Below, one piece after another: positions 42,542-52,018 of a DNA stretch of 64,000 nt (position 1 is its first letter; each line of letters opens with the position of its first letter). This DNA comes from JAAYJK01 sp964501655. GTDB lineage: Bacteria; Bacillota; Syntrophomonadia; Syntrophomonadales; Syntrophomonadaceae. Position numbers and translations under genes: made by a program. The stretch is from contig CAZCTN010000012.1 in NCBI GenBank assembly GCA_964501655.1, forward strand, positions 1-64,000. Direction: 5' to 3'. The notes below the pieces were generated by a model. The model was given only the letters and a program-made list of their open reading frames with translations. It did not search any database and was not told the origin of the DNA.

Positions 42542-44620
42542 TTAATCCCTTTTTTTCTGTTTTTCCTCCATAGCCGCCTTCAACTTGTCTCCCAGGCTGG
42601 TGCCAAACTGTTCATGGTCATTGTATTTATTTAAGAGTCTTTGATTGACCCGATCATTATGCCGGCTCTTTTTAAAGATATCTTCGTTATCTATTTTCTC
42701 GGGCTGCCGATGTCCGCAAGTTCTGTCGGGGCATACCAGCATTTTACCCTTCTTCCCCTGTACCAGCAGCATATTCTTTCCGCAAAGGGGACACTTGATC
42801 TTGCTTACATTGTCTGGTTTATACTCACTGTCATCTCGGCGGATATCGCCCACCATCTGCCGGGCACTGGCTCTTATAGCTTCGATGAAGTCTTTTCGCC
42901 TGGCCTGGCCCCGGGCAATATCATGCAATTGCTGCTCCCATTGAGCTGTTAGCAAGGGAGAGCGAAGTTCTTCCGGTACCAGCTTGATCAACTGACTGGC
43001 TTTGCTGGTTGGCACCAGGTATTTGCCTTTTCTCTCCATATAAAAACTGCCGATCAGCTTTTCGATTATTTCCGCCCGGGTGGCCGGAGTGCCCAATCCG
43101 CTCTGGCTGATTGAATTCCGCATATCTTTATTATCAATAAACTTACCTGGTTTTTCCATGGCAGTAAGCAGTGAAGCTTCTGTATAGCGGGCCGGAGGGG
43201 AGGTCATAGCCCGATTCATTCGACAACTCTCCATTTTCTGCCGGCTCCCCTCCTCATGCCTGCTGAGATTCTGTTCAGGCAGGATCTCCCTTTCGTTTCT
43301 GTTTTCTTCCGCCAACAGTTGAGCAACCATTTTCCAACCACGCTCTCTTACTACCCGGCCCCGGGAATAAAAACGCTCACCATTTACCAGCGTACAAATG
43401 GTAGTCTTTTCATATTTGAAGGGAGGATAAAAAATGGCAATAAATCGACGTGCGATCAAATCAAACAGTTTCTTTTCATCAGCGGTCAATGCAGTCAGGT
43501 TAACTTTCTCCCCGGTAGGAATAAGAGCGTGGTGGTCGCTGACCTGGCTGTTATCAATAAAACGTTTGCCCGGATTAAGCTTCTGGGATAATAATGGCTG
43601 GACCATATCATGATAAGGCCCGGTTGCGATCCCCTGCAGGCGGCTTCCCAGGGTCGGCACAATATCGGAGCTTAGATGCCGTGAATCGGTTCGCGGATAT
43701 GTTACAATTTTGTGTTCTTCATATAACTTTTGTAAAACCGAGAGGGTTTTTTGCGCTGAAAAGTTAAGCCGACGATTGGCATCCCGCTGCAGTTCGGTCA
43801 AATCATAAAGCATTGGAGGAGCCTCGCTCTTATTCTCCAGGCGGATCTGTTCTATCACCCCGTCATAACCCTCGGTAAGAGAAACGATCCGGACCGCTTT
43901 TTCCTGGTCAAATATCCGGCTCTGACCTTGAGAATCACGCCAGTCTCCATAATAATCAGGGAAGTTGGCCCGAACCGTCCAATAAGGTTGGGGCTTGAAA
44001 TCCTGTATCTCCTTTTCCCGCCGTACCACCATGGCCAAGGTTGGGGTTTGCACCCGCCCGGCGTTGAGCTGGGCGTTATGCTTGCAGGAAAGAGCCCGGG
44101 TGACGTTAAGCCCGATTAACCAGTCAGCCTCGGCCCGGCATACGGCAGCATCATAGAGGCTGTCATAATATTTTCCGGGTTTCAGATTCCTGAAGCCCTC
44201 CCGGATGGCACTATCGGTCTGGGAAGAAATCCACAATCTCTTGAGAGGCTTGGAGCATTTAGCCTGGTATATTATCCATCGGGCTACCAGTTCGCCCTCA
44301 CGTCCGGCATCGGTAGCTATTATCAGCTCATTTATATCATTTCGGTGCAGGAGTTTCTTTACTACCTGGTATTGATGTGATGTCTGGCGTATTACCTTGA
44401 GCTTCATTCTGTCAGGTATCATGGGCAGGTCTTCCATTCGCCACTGCTTAAGCTTCTGGTCATAGTCTTCTGGTTCGGCCAGACTGACCAGGTGACCCAG
44501 AGCCCAGGTTACTACAAAATTACCACCTTCTAGGTAACCCTTGTTTTTATTGCCGCAGTTCAAGACCCGGGCTAAATCCCGGGCCACACTTGGTTTTTCT
44601 GCTATTACCAGCGTTTTCAT
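42542..44620 (-). CDS. topB: DNA topoisomerase III
   Basis: A 692-residue type IA topoisomerase. TOPRIM: MKTLVIAEKPSVARDLARVL with the catalytic glutamate, and ATDAGREGELVARWI. The active-site tyrosine lies in VTYPRTDSRHLSSD. GLGTPATRAEIIEKLI and SDHHALIPTG are typical. A C-terminal zinc-ribbon with CPLCGKNMLLV and CPDRTCGH is present, then a basic tail. It decatenates single-stranded DNA during replication and recombination. ATG follows GAGGTATGATTA. Confidence 0.96.
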   Translation of the reverse strand: MKTLVIAEKPSVARDLARVLNCGNKNKGYLEGGNFVVTWALGHLVSLAEPEDYDQKLKQWRMEDLPMIPDRMKLKVIRQTSHQYQVVKKLLHRNDINELIIATDAGREGELVARWIIYQAKCSKPLKRLWISSQTDSAIREGFRNLKPGKYYDSLYDAAVCRAEADWLIGLNVTRALSCKHNAQLNAGRVQTPTLAMVVRREKEIQDFKPQPYWTVRANFPDYYGDWRDSQGQSRIFDQEKAVRIVSLTEGYDGVIEQIRLENKSEAPPMLYDLTELQRDANRRLNFSAQKTLSVLQKLYEEHKIVTYPRTDSRHLSSDIVPTLGSRLQGIATGPYHDMVQPLLSQKLNPGKRFIDNSQVSDHHALIPTGEKVNLTALTADEKKLFDLIARRFIAIFYPPFKYEKTTICTLVNGERFYSRGRVVRERGWKMVAQLLAEENRNEREILPEQNLSRHEEGSRQKMESCRMNRAMTSPPARYTEASLLTAMEKPGKFIDNKDMRNSISQSGLGTPATRAEIIEKLIGSFYMERKGKYLVPTSKASQLIKLVPEELRSPLLTAQWEQQLHDIARGQARRKDFIEAIRASARQMVGDIRRDDSEYKPDNVSKIKCPLCGKNMLLVQGKKGKMLVCPDRTCGHRQPEKIDNEDIFKKSRHNDRVNQRLLNKYNDHEQFGTSLGDKLKAAMEEKQKKRD

Positions 44621-44758
44621 TAATCATACCTCACTGATTTCTATCATTCTTCTAATACCCGCTTTTGTAACCAGCCCCCGGGGAGCTTAACCAGGGGTAT
44701 ATTTACACAGCCAATAATACCTCCAAGCTTAATTAGGGCCAGCCGGATTGGGATTCGT

Positions 44759-45328
44759 TTATTCCAACCAGCGAACCTTGGTACTGAGTTCAGGATCAAT
44801 CCGGGGCAGAGGTTGGGGGAAGTTATCCGTATACCCCAGGGGGGTTAGGGCTACAATTTCCTGGCTGTCAGGAATATCAAGTATCTCCCGTATCGATGCC
44901 TCATCATTCAGTGGTCCGGTCATCCAACAAGTCCCCAGGTTCAAAGCCCTGGCAGCCAGAAGCAAGTTTTGCATAGCGGCACTGGCACTTTCCAGGTTCA
45001 TTTTCCTAATCCCTTTATCCGGGCTGGCTTCAGTTAAAACTACAATGACTACCGGGGCGCCCCCATAGGAACATGCATAATTAATGAAAGCAGCCTTAGC
45101 TTTATCATCCCAATCGGCAGTGTAGGTCTCAGCCACACTTCCGTAGCTTTCTCCCAGCAGATTTTTCTTTTCGCCCTGTACCACAACAAAATCCCACTGC
45201 TGATGGTTCATGCCGGAGGGGGCATAATTAGCCGCATCCAGTATTTTCAGTATATCTTCCCGGCTTACCGGATCAGGCTTGTACCTTCGTACTGACCTGC
45301 GTCCGTAAATTACTTCGAAAAAATCCAT
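44759..45328 (-). CDS. Nitroreductase family protein
   Basis: A 189-residue FMN-dependent nitroreductase-fold protein. Start MDFFEVIYGRRSVRRYKPDP with the FMN-phosphate-binding RRSVR, then NYAPSGMNHQQWDFVVV, ALNLGTCWMTGPL and LTPLGYTDN. Physiological electron acceptor unknown; many anaerobe members act on NAD(P)H with flavins or quinones. ATG follows AAAGGAGGATGAATT. It is transcribed away from the gap at 45434. Confidence 0.92.
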   Translation of the reverse strand: MDFFEVIYGRRSVRRYKPDPVSREDILKILDAANYAPSGMNHQQWDFVVVQGEKKNLLGESYGSVAETYTADWDDKAKAAFINYACSYGGAPVVIVVLTEASPDKGIRKMNLESASAAMQNLLLAARALNLGTCWMTGPLNDEASIREILDIPDSQEIVALTPLGYTDNFPQPLPRIDPELSTKVRWLE

Positions 45329-45433
45329 AATTCATCCTCCTTTGACTAACCAACTGCTTCTTTTCCCTGCCAGGCAGGATACTAGTATAAATTTAACATA
45401 TTATCCCCTTCCAGGTCATCTATTCAGCCCGAT

Positions 45434-45533
45434 NNNNNNNNNNNNNNNNNNNNNNNNNNNNNNNNNNNNNNNNNNNNNNNNNNNNNNNNNNNNNNNNNNN
45501 NNNNNNNNNNNNNNNNNNNNNNNNNNNNNNNNN
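45434..45533. other. Assembly gap (100 N)
   Basis: Exactly 100 N between the nitroreductase upstream region and the 45692 gene. No coding frame is cut on either side that I can see. Confidence 0.98.
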
Positions 45534-45564
45534 AGAAATACCAGTACCGCTAATAAAATTCCAA

Positions 45565-45622
45565 TGAGATCCCAGGGAGTAAGAGGCCAGACAGGATTGA
45601 ACCATTCATTCCCTGGGTCTCA
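45565..45622. repeat. Long inverted repeat beside the gap
   Basis: TGAGATCCCAGGGA (45565-45578) and TCCCTGGGTCTCA (45610-45622) are complementary over 13 bases with one bulged T; the loop is 31 bases. It ends 70 bases before the next gene. Could be a terminator for a gene lost in the gap, a leader structure, or a repeat end. Confidence 0.5.
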
Positions 45623-45691
45623 ATCCGGTGTAATATATTCTACATTAGGCGAATAGATAGAAATATATATTAGTAGAAAGGTGGCAGAAAT

Positions 45692-46102
45692 ATGAGCAAA
45701 TTGTTCAGTACCGGTCCGATTGAAAATGCCGCCAGCAATCCTGCTTTAACGGTAATAGTAAAGGTTCTCAACAATAGTGCTGAAGATACCCTGACAGCCA
45801 GAACGGTGCTTTATAATCTAAATGGAGCAAAGGCTGAGATTGCTGGCGAGACTATTTCCGTGGCTCCTTTGAGCTGTGACTACAGGAGCTTTGAGGTTGA
45901 TTTACTGCGGGAATACGAGATACAAATAGAGATTGATCCTGATAATGCTGCGCTGCTTTCAGTATGGGGCCTCGATGCTGAAGCCAGGTTAATAGCCGCA
46001 CAGCGCTTAGTTCATACTGAACTGAAAGAATATCCAGCCCATTTCAAAAAAAACAGAAAGATTAGTCTGCCGGGCAGGAAAAACCGGAAACGGCGCAGGT
46101 AA
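45692..46102 (+). CDS. Unknown beta-rich protein, 136 residues
   Basis: Starts MSKLFSTGPIENAASNPALT, followed by alternating polar and hydrophobic strands (VIVKVLNNS, ARTVLYNLNG, YRSFEVDLL, EIQIEIDPD, LLSVWGLDAE) typical of an immunoglobulin-like sandwich, and a basic tail KNRKISLPGRKNRKRRR. Similar small proteins occur in spore-forming Firmicutes, often near DNRLRE-type proteins (recalled). No signal peptide. ATG follows AAAGGTGGCAGAAAT. Spore-surface role is possible but unproven. Confidence 0.7.
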   Translation: MSKLFSTGPIENAASNPALTVIVKVLNNSAEDTLTARTVLYNLNGAKAEIAGETISVAPLSCDYRSFEVDLLREYEIQIEIDPDNAALLSVWGLDAEARLIAAQRLVHTELKEYPAHFKKNRKISLPGRKNRKRRR

Positions 46103-46128
46103 CACCGGATTATATCGGCGAAAATACC

Positions 46129-46147
46129 AGGGGGATAAAATCTCCCC
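46129..46147. terminator. Hairpin between convergent 45692 gene and DEAD helicase
   Basis: GGGGGA and TCCCCC pair around a 7-base loop. On the minus strand it is followed by TGGTATTTTCG. Lies 27 and 9 bases from the two stops. Confidence 0.5.
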
Positions 46148-46155
46148 CGTATCGA

Positions 46156-47589
46156 TTAATCTCGGGTCTGAGGCCGGGATGGCTTTTTGGTTTTTCTTGG
46201 CCCGGCTGATTTCCTATTTCCCCATTCCTTCTTCTGGGGATAATTTTTCGTATGGGCTTTTCTGATTTTTATCGGTGGAACTTCCGACAATTCCTTGAAA
46301 GTTGATCTGTCCGGTTCTTTGGTCAGCATCTTTAAAGCAGCGGACAACAGTGTGACTGAATCATATTCGGCCAGTAGGCTCTCAGCCAGGTTTTTATAGC
46401 TATGATGATTGCTGCTCTGCACCACCTGCAGCAGGTTTTCCACCGCTACATGCTGAAGTCCGGCAAAGGCTTCATTAACGGTTGGAATGGGCTGACGAGT
46501 TATCTGCTGTCTGGTCAAGTGGGCTATTGATTTCAGGTGACTGATTTCCCGAGGGGTAACAAAGGTAGTGGCCAGTCCGGTCTCTCCCGCCCTTCCTGTT
46601 CTTCCGATTCGGTGCACGTAGCTTTCCGGGTCTTGAGGGATATCAAAGTTGTAAATATGAGTTACGCCGCTAATATCCAATCCTCTGGCTGCCACATCGG
46701 TGGCTGCCAGCACCTCGATTTCCCCGGCCCTGAACTTTCTCATTATCGTGTCGCGCCGGTTCTGATTCAGATCACCGTGGATGCCTTCCGCTGAATAACC
46801 CCGTTCGCTTAAGGCCTCCGCGATTTCATCCACTCTCCTCCGGGTACGCCCAAATACTATAGCCAGTTCCGGGTTCTGGATGTCCAGCAGGCGACACAAT
46901 ATATCCAATTTCTGTTTTTCCGGAGTTTCAATATAATCTTGCTGTATACTGGCAACTGTAATCTCAAGGGGAGCAATGTGAATTATTTCCGGGTTTTGCA
47001 TAAATTTGGACGCCAGAGTCTGAATATGCAGAGGGATGGTAGCAGAAAACAAAAGGCTTTGTCTTTTCTCCGGCATCTGCCGGAGTATAGCCTCAATATC
47101 GTCGATAAAACCCATATTCAGCATCTCGTCAGCTTCATCCAGCACCACCAGCTTCACTTGCTGGAGACGCACAGTTTTTCTTCTCAAATGATCCAATAAG
47201 CGTCCCGGGGTGCCAACGATAATACCAGGTCTTTTCTTTAGAGCTCTTATCTGTCTTTCTATCTCCTGCCCACCGTAAATCGGCAGTGATCTGATTCCCT
47301 TATAATGACCGATACGATTAAGCTCCTCAGCTACCTGGATGGCCAGTTCACGGGTTGGAGTTATTACCAGACCTTGAATGTCTTCCGCTCGGGCATCACA
47401 CCTGTCTATCAGGGGAATTCCATAAGCGGCTGTCTTCCCGGTTCCGGTTTGGGCTCTTCCAATCAGGTCCATTCCCATCAAAGCGATGGGAATAGTCCTG
47501 GCTTGGATAGGCGTGGGTTCCTCAAACCCCATTGCCTTTATGGCCTGGATTATGAGTGAGTCCAGTTGTAATTCGTCAAAAGTTTTCAA
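46156..47589 (-). CDS. DEAD-box RNA helicase
   Basis: A 477-residue DEAD-box helicase. Motifs: Q motif FEEPTPIQARTIP, Walker A AQTGTGKT (46-53), PTRELAIQ, TPGRLLDHL, DEAD (151-154), FSAT, and HRIGRTGRAGETG in the second RecA domain. The C-terminal tail is strongly basic (KNYPQKKEWGNRKSAG and RKTKKPSRPQ), typical of CshA/DeaD-type helicases acting in ribosome assembly and RNA decay, often in the cold. Start TTG 47589 is 11 bases after AAGGAG. Confidence 0.95.
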   Translation of the reverse strand: MKTFDELQLDSLIIQAIKAMGFEEPTPIQARTIPIALMGMDLIGRAQTGTGKTAAYGIPLIDRCDARAEDIQGLVITPTRELAIQVAEELNRIGHYKGIRSLPIYGGQEIERQIRALKKRPGIIVGTPGRLLDHLRRKTVRLQQVKLVVLDEADEMLNMGFIDDIEAILRQMPEKRQSLLFSATIPLHIQTLASKFMQNPEIIHIAPLEITVASIQQDYIETPEKQKLDILCRLLDIQNPELAIVFGRTRRRVDEIAEALSERGYSAEGIHGDLNQNRRDTIMRKFRAGEIEVLAATDVAARGLDISGVTHIYNFDIPQDPESYVHRIGRTGRAGETGLATTFVTPREISHLKSIAHLTRQQITRQPIPTVNEAFAGLQHVAVENLLQVVQSSNHHSYKNLAESLLAEYDSVTLLSAALKMLTKEPDRSTFKELSEVPPIKIRKAHTKNYPQKKEWGNRKSAGPRKTKKPSRPQTRD

Positions 47590-47768
47590 ATGTTATAGCT
47601 CTCCTTTTTGATGTTAGTAATATATTTAACCGATCCGCAATATTTTATAGCCTGTTTATTGCAAAAGTGCAGATAAACATGAGCTGCGATCCAGGTAATT
47701 TGGTGGAATCATTCCGCAACCGGAAATGAGCCCTGATTATAATCTCATATCTGCCCGGAAAAGTAAAA

Positions 47769-48707
47769 TTAAGATGCCTCGGTGTTCTGCAATTGAGAAG
47801 TTGGTCGTCTACTGATAGTGGTAATGAATACCGCCAGCAGTACCAGGGCTCCGCCTGCCATCTGCAGCAGAGTAAGCCTTTCTCCCAGTATGAACCATGC
47901 TCCCACTGCTGTGACTACCGGTATTCCGTTTATGAAGACTGAAGCTCGGGAGGCTTCGATCCTGGTGAGAGCATAATTGTAGGACATAAAACCCCCAATG
48001 GTACAGAATACAGATAGAAAGACAATAGCCCCATAAGATTCCCAACTGGCCTCAGCCCATTTAATACTGGGCAGATTATACAAAAAGAAGGGCATAAAAA
48101 CAGCGGTTCCATAGAGGACCTGGAAACTGGTTATTTGCATCGAGGACAGAGTTTTACCCAGGTCACGAGCCAGAACCATATAAAGTGCAGCTGAGAAAAC
48201 GGCCCCCAGAATTAAAAGATTACCCAGATAATAACCCTGCAGAGACCAGCCGCTGCTGCCTCCTGCAACCAGTATGATAATGCCGATAACGGACAGAATA
48301 ATACCTAGCACATTGTGCCTGGCTATTTCCTCCTTCAGCATGAAACGGGCCATGATCAGCACCACAATGGGAACCAGGGCCAGTATAATCGAAGCGGTGG
48401 AAGCGGTGGTATAGGTAAGGCCCACGGTTTCAAAAGCAAAATACAGACCTGGCTGGACCAGGGCAGTAAGAAGCAGCTTTTTATGCTGTTCGACAGTCAA
48501 ATGGGGTATGCCGGTTAGAAACAAAATTGCCATGAAGAACACCGAGGCCAGACTGAAACGCAGGAAGATGCATACAAAAGGAGAAAAACTGGTTAAAGCT
48601 ATCTTGGTGCCGATAAAGGAGAGGCCCCATACCAGCATGGCTAAGGTTAAAGCAGCATAGGTGGAAATATTTCTACTCACGTATTTTCTCCTTGCTAAAA
48701 AATCCAT
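47769..48707 (-). CDS. EamA/DMT family transporter
   Basis: A 312-residue ten-span transporter with two EamA repeats: ALTLAMLVWGLSFIGTKIAL at the start and LGAVFSAALYMVLARDLGK at the start of the second. YTTASTASIILALVPIVVL and EASRASVFINGIPVVTAVGA are typical. Substrate unknown. Start uncertain: ATG 48707 follows GAGGATTATTA; a GTG at 48680 is 7 bases after AAGGAG and gives a shorter N-terminus. Not closely related to the RarD gene at 28524. Confidence 0.92.
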   Translation of the reverse strand: MDFLARRKYVSRNISTYAALTLAMLVWGLSFIGTKIALTSFSPFVCIFLRFSLASVFFMAILFLTGIPHLTVEQHKKLLLTALVQPGLYFAFETVGLTYTTASTASIILALVPIVVLIMARFMLKEEIARHNVLGIILSVIGIIILVAGGSSGWSLQGYYLGNLLILGAVFSAALYMVLARDLGKTLSSMQITSFQVLYGTAVFMPFFLYNLPSIKWAEASWESYGAIVFLSVFCTIGGFMSYNYALTRIEASRASVFINGIPVVTAVGAWFILGERLTLLQMAGGALVLLAVFITTISRRPTSQLQNTEAS

Positions 48708-48895
48708 TAATAATCCTCAATATATTATATTCTTTTGTTTAACGCCTGTCTGCAGAAATCCCTCACCAGGGATAAAGGTCAGATTGGTTGGCTGCCGGTT
48801 AATTATCACTGCCGGTCGGGAAACAGGTAATTATTGAGCATAATCTGTTATACTATATAGAAGCCAAATTTGGATGCATAGCGAGGTGTTGGAAT

Positions 48896-49723
48896 ATGGA
48901 GATTAATACCGGTTCCCTGATATGGATTCTGTTTTTATTGTTTGCCTTTTTACCGGTGCTGAATCAACGCCGCTTGATCTCCTCCCGACTTTCATTGATA
49001 AGAAGGATAGAGCAAAAAAGACACAGCCGGGTCATTACCCTGTTGCATCGCCAGGAAGCTCTAAGCTTCTTGGGCATACCATTCCGTCGCTTTATCGATG
49101 TGGAAGATGCTGAAAGGGTTCTCCGGGCTATTCGCATGACTCCGGATGAAATGCCGATAGACATAATTCTGCACACCCCCGGGGGACTGGTGCTGGCGGC
49201 AGAACAAATCGCCCGGGCCCTCAAGAGGCATCCGGCCAAGGTAACCGCCATCGTGCCTCACTATGCTATGTCCGGGGGAACCCTGATCGCCTTGGCGGCA
49301 GACGAGATTCTGCTGGATGAAAATGCGGTGCTGGGGCCGGTTGATCCCCAGGTAGGCCAGTATCCGGCTAATTCAATAATTAGGGTACTGCGGGATAAAC
49401 CAATTAACCGGATAGATGACGAAACCATCATTCTGGCAGATATTGCTGAAAAGGCCGCCCGCCAGGTTTATGAAACCGCGGTTGACATCCTCACTCCCCG
49501 GGTTGAACTGGAACAAGCCCAGCAGCTGGCCCGAATGCTGAGTGAAGGAAGATGGACCCACGATTTCGCACTGGTTTGCTCTACCCTTACTGGTATGGGT
49601 TTGAACGTAAACTGTGAAATTCCCGAAGATATTTACCTGCTGATGAATCTATATCCCCAGCCAAGTCGCCAGGTTCCTTCAGTCGAATATATACCCGTTC
49701 CCTACCACCGGGAGAATGATTAG
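48896..49723 (+). CDS. Membrane-bound SDH-type Clp-fold serine protease
   Basis: A 275-residue protein of the serine dehydrogenase proteinase family (PF01972, ClpP/crotonase fold). An N-terminal span (about 6-24) is followed by a domain with HTPGGLVLAAEQIA (oxyanion region), the nucleophile S126 in YAMSGGTLIAL, and GPVDPQVGQYPANSII. The soluble domain probably faces the cytoplasm. Substrates unknown; archaeal relatives cleave membrane-associated proteins. ATG follows GAGGTGTTGGAAT. Convergent with the GerM gene, 9 bases apart. Confidence 0.9.
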   Translation: MEINTGSLIWILFLLFAFLPVLNQRRLISSRLSLIRRIEQKRHSRVITLLHRQEALSFLGIPFRRFIDVEDAERVLRAIRMTPDEMPIDIILHTPGGLVLAAEQIARALKRHPAKVTAIVPHYAMSGGTLIALAADEILLDENAVLGPVDPQVGQYPANSIIRVLRDKPINRIDDETIILADIAEKAARQVYETAVDILTPRVELEQAQQLARMLSEGRWTHDFALVCSTLTGMGLNVNCEIPEDIYLLMNLYPQPSRQVPSVEYIPVPYHREND

Positions 49724-49732
49724 ACTCCGGTA

Positions 49733-50656
49733 TCAACTCCTGCTTACCGGCTCTTCTATGGGGCCATGTTCGATGGAGATAGGACTTCCATCCACGGTCA
49801 TCTTGACTTTATCTATCCCTGGAAACTCGGTCAGGGTATAGACGATGGAATTGATGGTCATACTTTCTCCGGTAGATCCTCCCCAGTGCTGGGTGTGCAT
49901 TTCCGCGGAAAAATCCACTTCGACCAGGTTATCCTTAATTTGCAGTTGGTTTACGCGTACTTCAGATGGTATAGTCTTATGCAGGCTGCCGCTGCTTGGA
50001 CCCTTGATCAGTTCCTGCAGAGTTATCAGCATCAGTTCCCGAATGGAGATATCCTGAGCAACCGTAATAGTTCTGATTTCTGTTTCCAGAGCACTGGCAT
50101 CCTGGTTGCAAAAATACAGGGTGATATCCCGTTTCTCCTCAGGTTGCACGATATTATCCTGGAAAGGCTCCATAAAACCACGTGGATTTCCACTGGGCCC
50201 GATTAAATCTTCTCCCTCTACCAAAATCTTAACTCGCTGGATATCAGGATCAAAACCAGTCATGGTATTGACCACCGAACCTACGGCTATAATCTCTGCC
50301 ACACTGCCGCCAAAAGAGCAGAATTCGGTGCTCAGGTTGATAATCAGATCGGTATCCTGCTTCATGGTACCGTACACTATTGTATTGGAAGCGATGTTGC
50401 TTCGATAGTCAGGATTCTGCGAACCTTTGATTAATTCCTGCAGGACCAGGCTATATTTATCATAGTCAGGGTGAAAGGTAATTTCTCTTTCTTCTGTTAC
50501 GAAATGTTCATTATCCGAGTCGGAATAAACCAGTTTAACCTGCGAACTCCTGACCTTGATGTTGGCCGACTGCTGCTTTTCGGGCAGGAAGCACCCTGCT
50601 CCCCAGCCTGCTAACAATAATAACACCAGGATTTTAACCAGATACTTGTTCAACAT
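49733..50656 (-). CDS. Lipoprotein with two GerMN domains
   Basis: A 307-residue lipoprotein from ATG 50656, which follows GGAGGAGAAA; the frame is open further to 50791 without a site. Lipobox LLLLAGWGAGC. Two GerMN domains: about 35-165 (LVLQELIKGSQNPDYR, VVNTMTGFDPDIQRVKILVEG) and about 185-295 (ITLQELIKGPSSGSLHKTIP, VYTLTEFPGIDKVKMTVDG). GerM is a sporulation/germination factor. Related to the gerM-type gene at 10831-11676, which has one GerMN plus Gmad2. Confidence 0.9.
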   Translation of the reverse strand: MLNKYLVKILVLLLLAGWGAGCFLPEKQQSANIKVRSSQVKLVYSDSDNEHFVTEEREITFHPDYDKYSLVLQELIKGSQNPDYRSNIASNTIVYGTMKQDTDLIINLSTEFCSFGGSVAEIIAVGSVVNTMTGFDPDIQRVKILVEGEDLIGPSGNPRGFMEPFQDNIVQPEEKRDITLYFCNQDASALETEIRTITVAQDISIRELMLITLQELIKGPSSGSLHKTIPSEVRVNQLQIKDNLVEVDFSAEMHTQHWGGSTGESMTINSIVYTLTEFPGIDKVKMTVDGSPISIEHGPIEEPVSRS

Positions 50657-50951
50657 TTTCTCCTCCAGTTTAATTGATATGCAAACATTGTAGCACAAGC
50701 TGCCGATGTTTTTTACTGTGGCAGAATGAACGGGCTGTGGATAGCAGATTCCTGAGGCTGCACCTGATCTTATGGCAGTTGTGCTGTGCAAATGATTAGT
50801 CGCTTGTAAACCGGTATTGCCAGAGATTAGTTTAGTAGACTTGGGATGTATTTCCTAAATGAAAATGTAATATCTAGTTATTTGCCGATATTAGCCGAAA
50901 CAATAAGATAATAAATTATATTTAGGTATAATATCTTATAAGAGGAGGATT

Positions 50952-50981
50952 TTGCTAATAAGTGTAGAAGAAATAGCCTAG
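50952..50981 (+). CDS. Possible nine-codon leader frame before the Rossmann-MCP gene
   Basis: TTG CTA ATA AGT GTA GAA GAA ATA GCC TAG follows AGAGGAGG by 3 bases and ends 29 bases before the next start. TATAAT at 50927-50932 is a possible -10. Not in frame with the next gene. Could be a leader or chance. Confidence 0.2.
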   Translation: MLISVEEIA

Positions 50982-51010
50982 GTTAGAAACAAGATCGGGA
51001 GGGGTATATA

Positions 51011-51868
51011 ATGACAAATATCGTTATTGTTGGTGCGGGACAGGGCGGCAGTTCAATCCTGAAGGCACTGCAAGGGATCGAGGGAATCAGGGTGGCAGGT
51101 ATTTGTGATGCCAATCCATCGGCCCAAGGCATGGTTTTGGCTCAAGAACTAGGGGTGAAAGCCTATACTGATCTAAATAATATTCTTACTCTCAGCAATT
51201 GTGATCTGATTATTGAAGCGACCGGAAGCAGCAAGGTGCAAGAGATTATTGCCGATAATAAGCAAGAGCATACAGCCGTGGTAGACTCCCATGGAGCCAA
51301 CTTGATGATGACCTTGCTGGAAAGCCGGGAAGCAATGATGGGACGTCTGCACAACGAGGCGGTGAAGTTGTCCGATATGTCCAATGATCTTTCGGGCACC
51401 ATGCAGACGGTTACTCGAGCTATGGAGGAAGTAGCTTTTTATGCCAATGAGGTGTCAAGAAAAGGTGATGATTTAATTAATTACGCTAATGAAGCAGTAG
51501 AACGATTGAATGAGACCGGTGAAGTATTAAATATTATCAATTTTACCGCTACCCAGACTAAATTGCTGGGATTCAACGCTGCCATAGAAGCGGCTCGAAG
51601 CGGTGAACATGGGAAGGGTTTTGCCGTGGTGGCTGATGAGGTGCGCAAACTGGCAGTGGAGAGTACGGTGTCGGTAGGCAAAATATCGGGTATATTAAAG
51701 AATATCGAAGAGTCGGTCGGAATCATAGTCGGCGGGGTTAACGACGCCGGTTCGACCATAAGAAAACAGGCGGATCAAACTCAAGCGGTATCATCCAGTA
51801 TACAGCAGGTTGAAGCTATGGCTCAGGAATTGACTGCCCTGGCCCACAGCCTGGCCGACATGGCTTGA
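51011..51868 (+). CDS. Cytoplasmic chemoreceptor-type signalling domain fused to NAD(P)-binding Rossmann domain
   Basis: A 285-residue soluble fusion. Residues 1-100 form a Rossmann domain: IVIVGAGQGGSSILKAL (GxGxxG at 8-13), an acidic residue at the end of the second strand (D33, ICDANPS), and IIEATGSS, as in dehydrogenases of the DapB/homoserine-dehydrogenase type. From about 105 to the end is a short MCP signalling coiled coil, with the highly conserved hairpin tip LLGFNAAIEAARSGEHGKGF and VVADEVRKLAVES. No membrane span or HAMP. It looks like a cytoplasmic receptor that reports nucleotide redox state or a ligand bound by the Rossmann fold to CheA/CheW. No catalytic C-terminal dehydrogenase domain is present. 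ATG follows GGGAGGGGTATATA. Confidence 0.9.
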   Translation: MTNIVIVGAGQGGSSILKALQGIEGIRVAGICDANPSAQGMVLAQELGVKAYTDLNNILTLSNCDLIIEATGSSKVQEIIADNKQEHTAVVDSHGANLMMTLLESREAMMGRLHNEAVKLSDMSNDLSGTMQTVTRAMEEVAFYANEVSRKGDDLINYANEAVERLNETGEVLNIINFTATQTKLLGFNAAIEAARSGEHGKGFAVVADEVRKLAVESTVSVGKISGILKNIEESVGIIVGGVNDAGSTIRKQADQTQAVSSSIQQVEAMAQELTALAHSLADMA

Positions 51869-52018
51869 TATTAGACAAATAATGCCCGGCCAGCTACTTA
51901 ATTCCCCTGGAAATAAGCAGCTGATGACTGGAGGGCAACTTGATCCCCATATTCGCCCTGGCAAATTTAAGTGATTGTAAGGGGCTGCCGGGAATTAGAT
52001 GATTTCGTTGTAATATAA

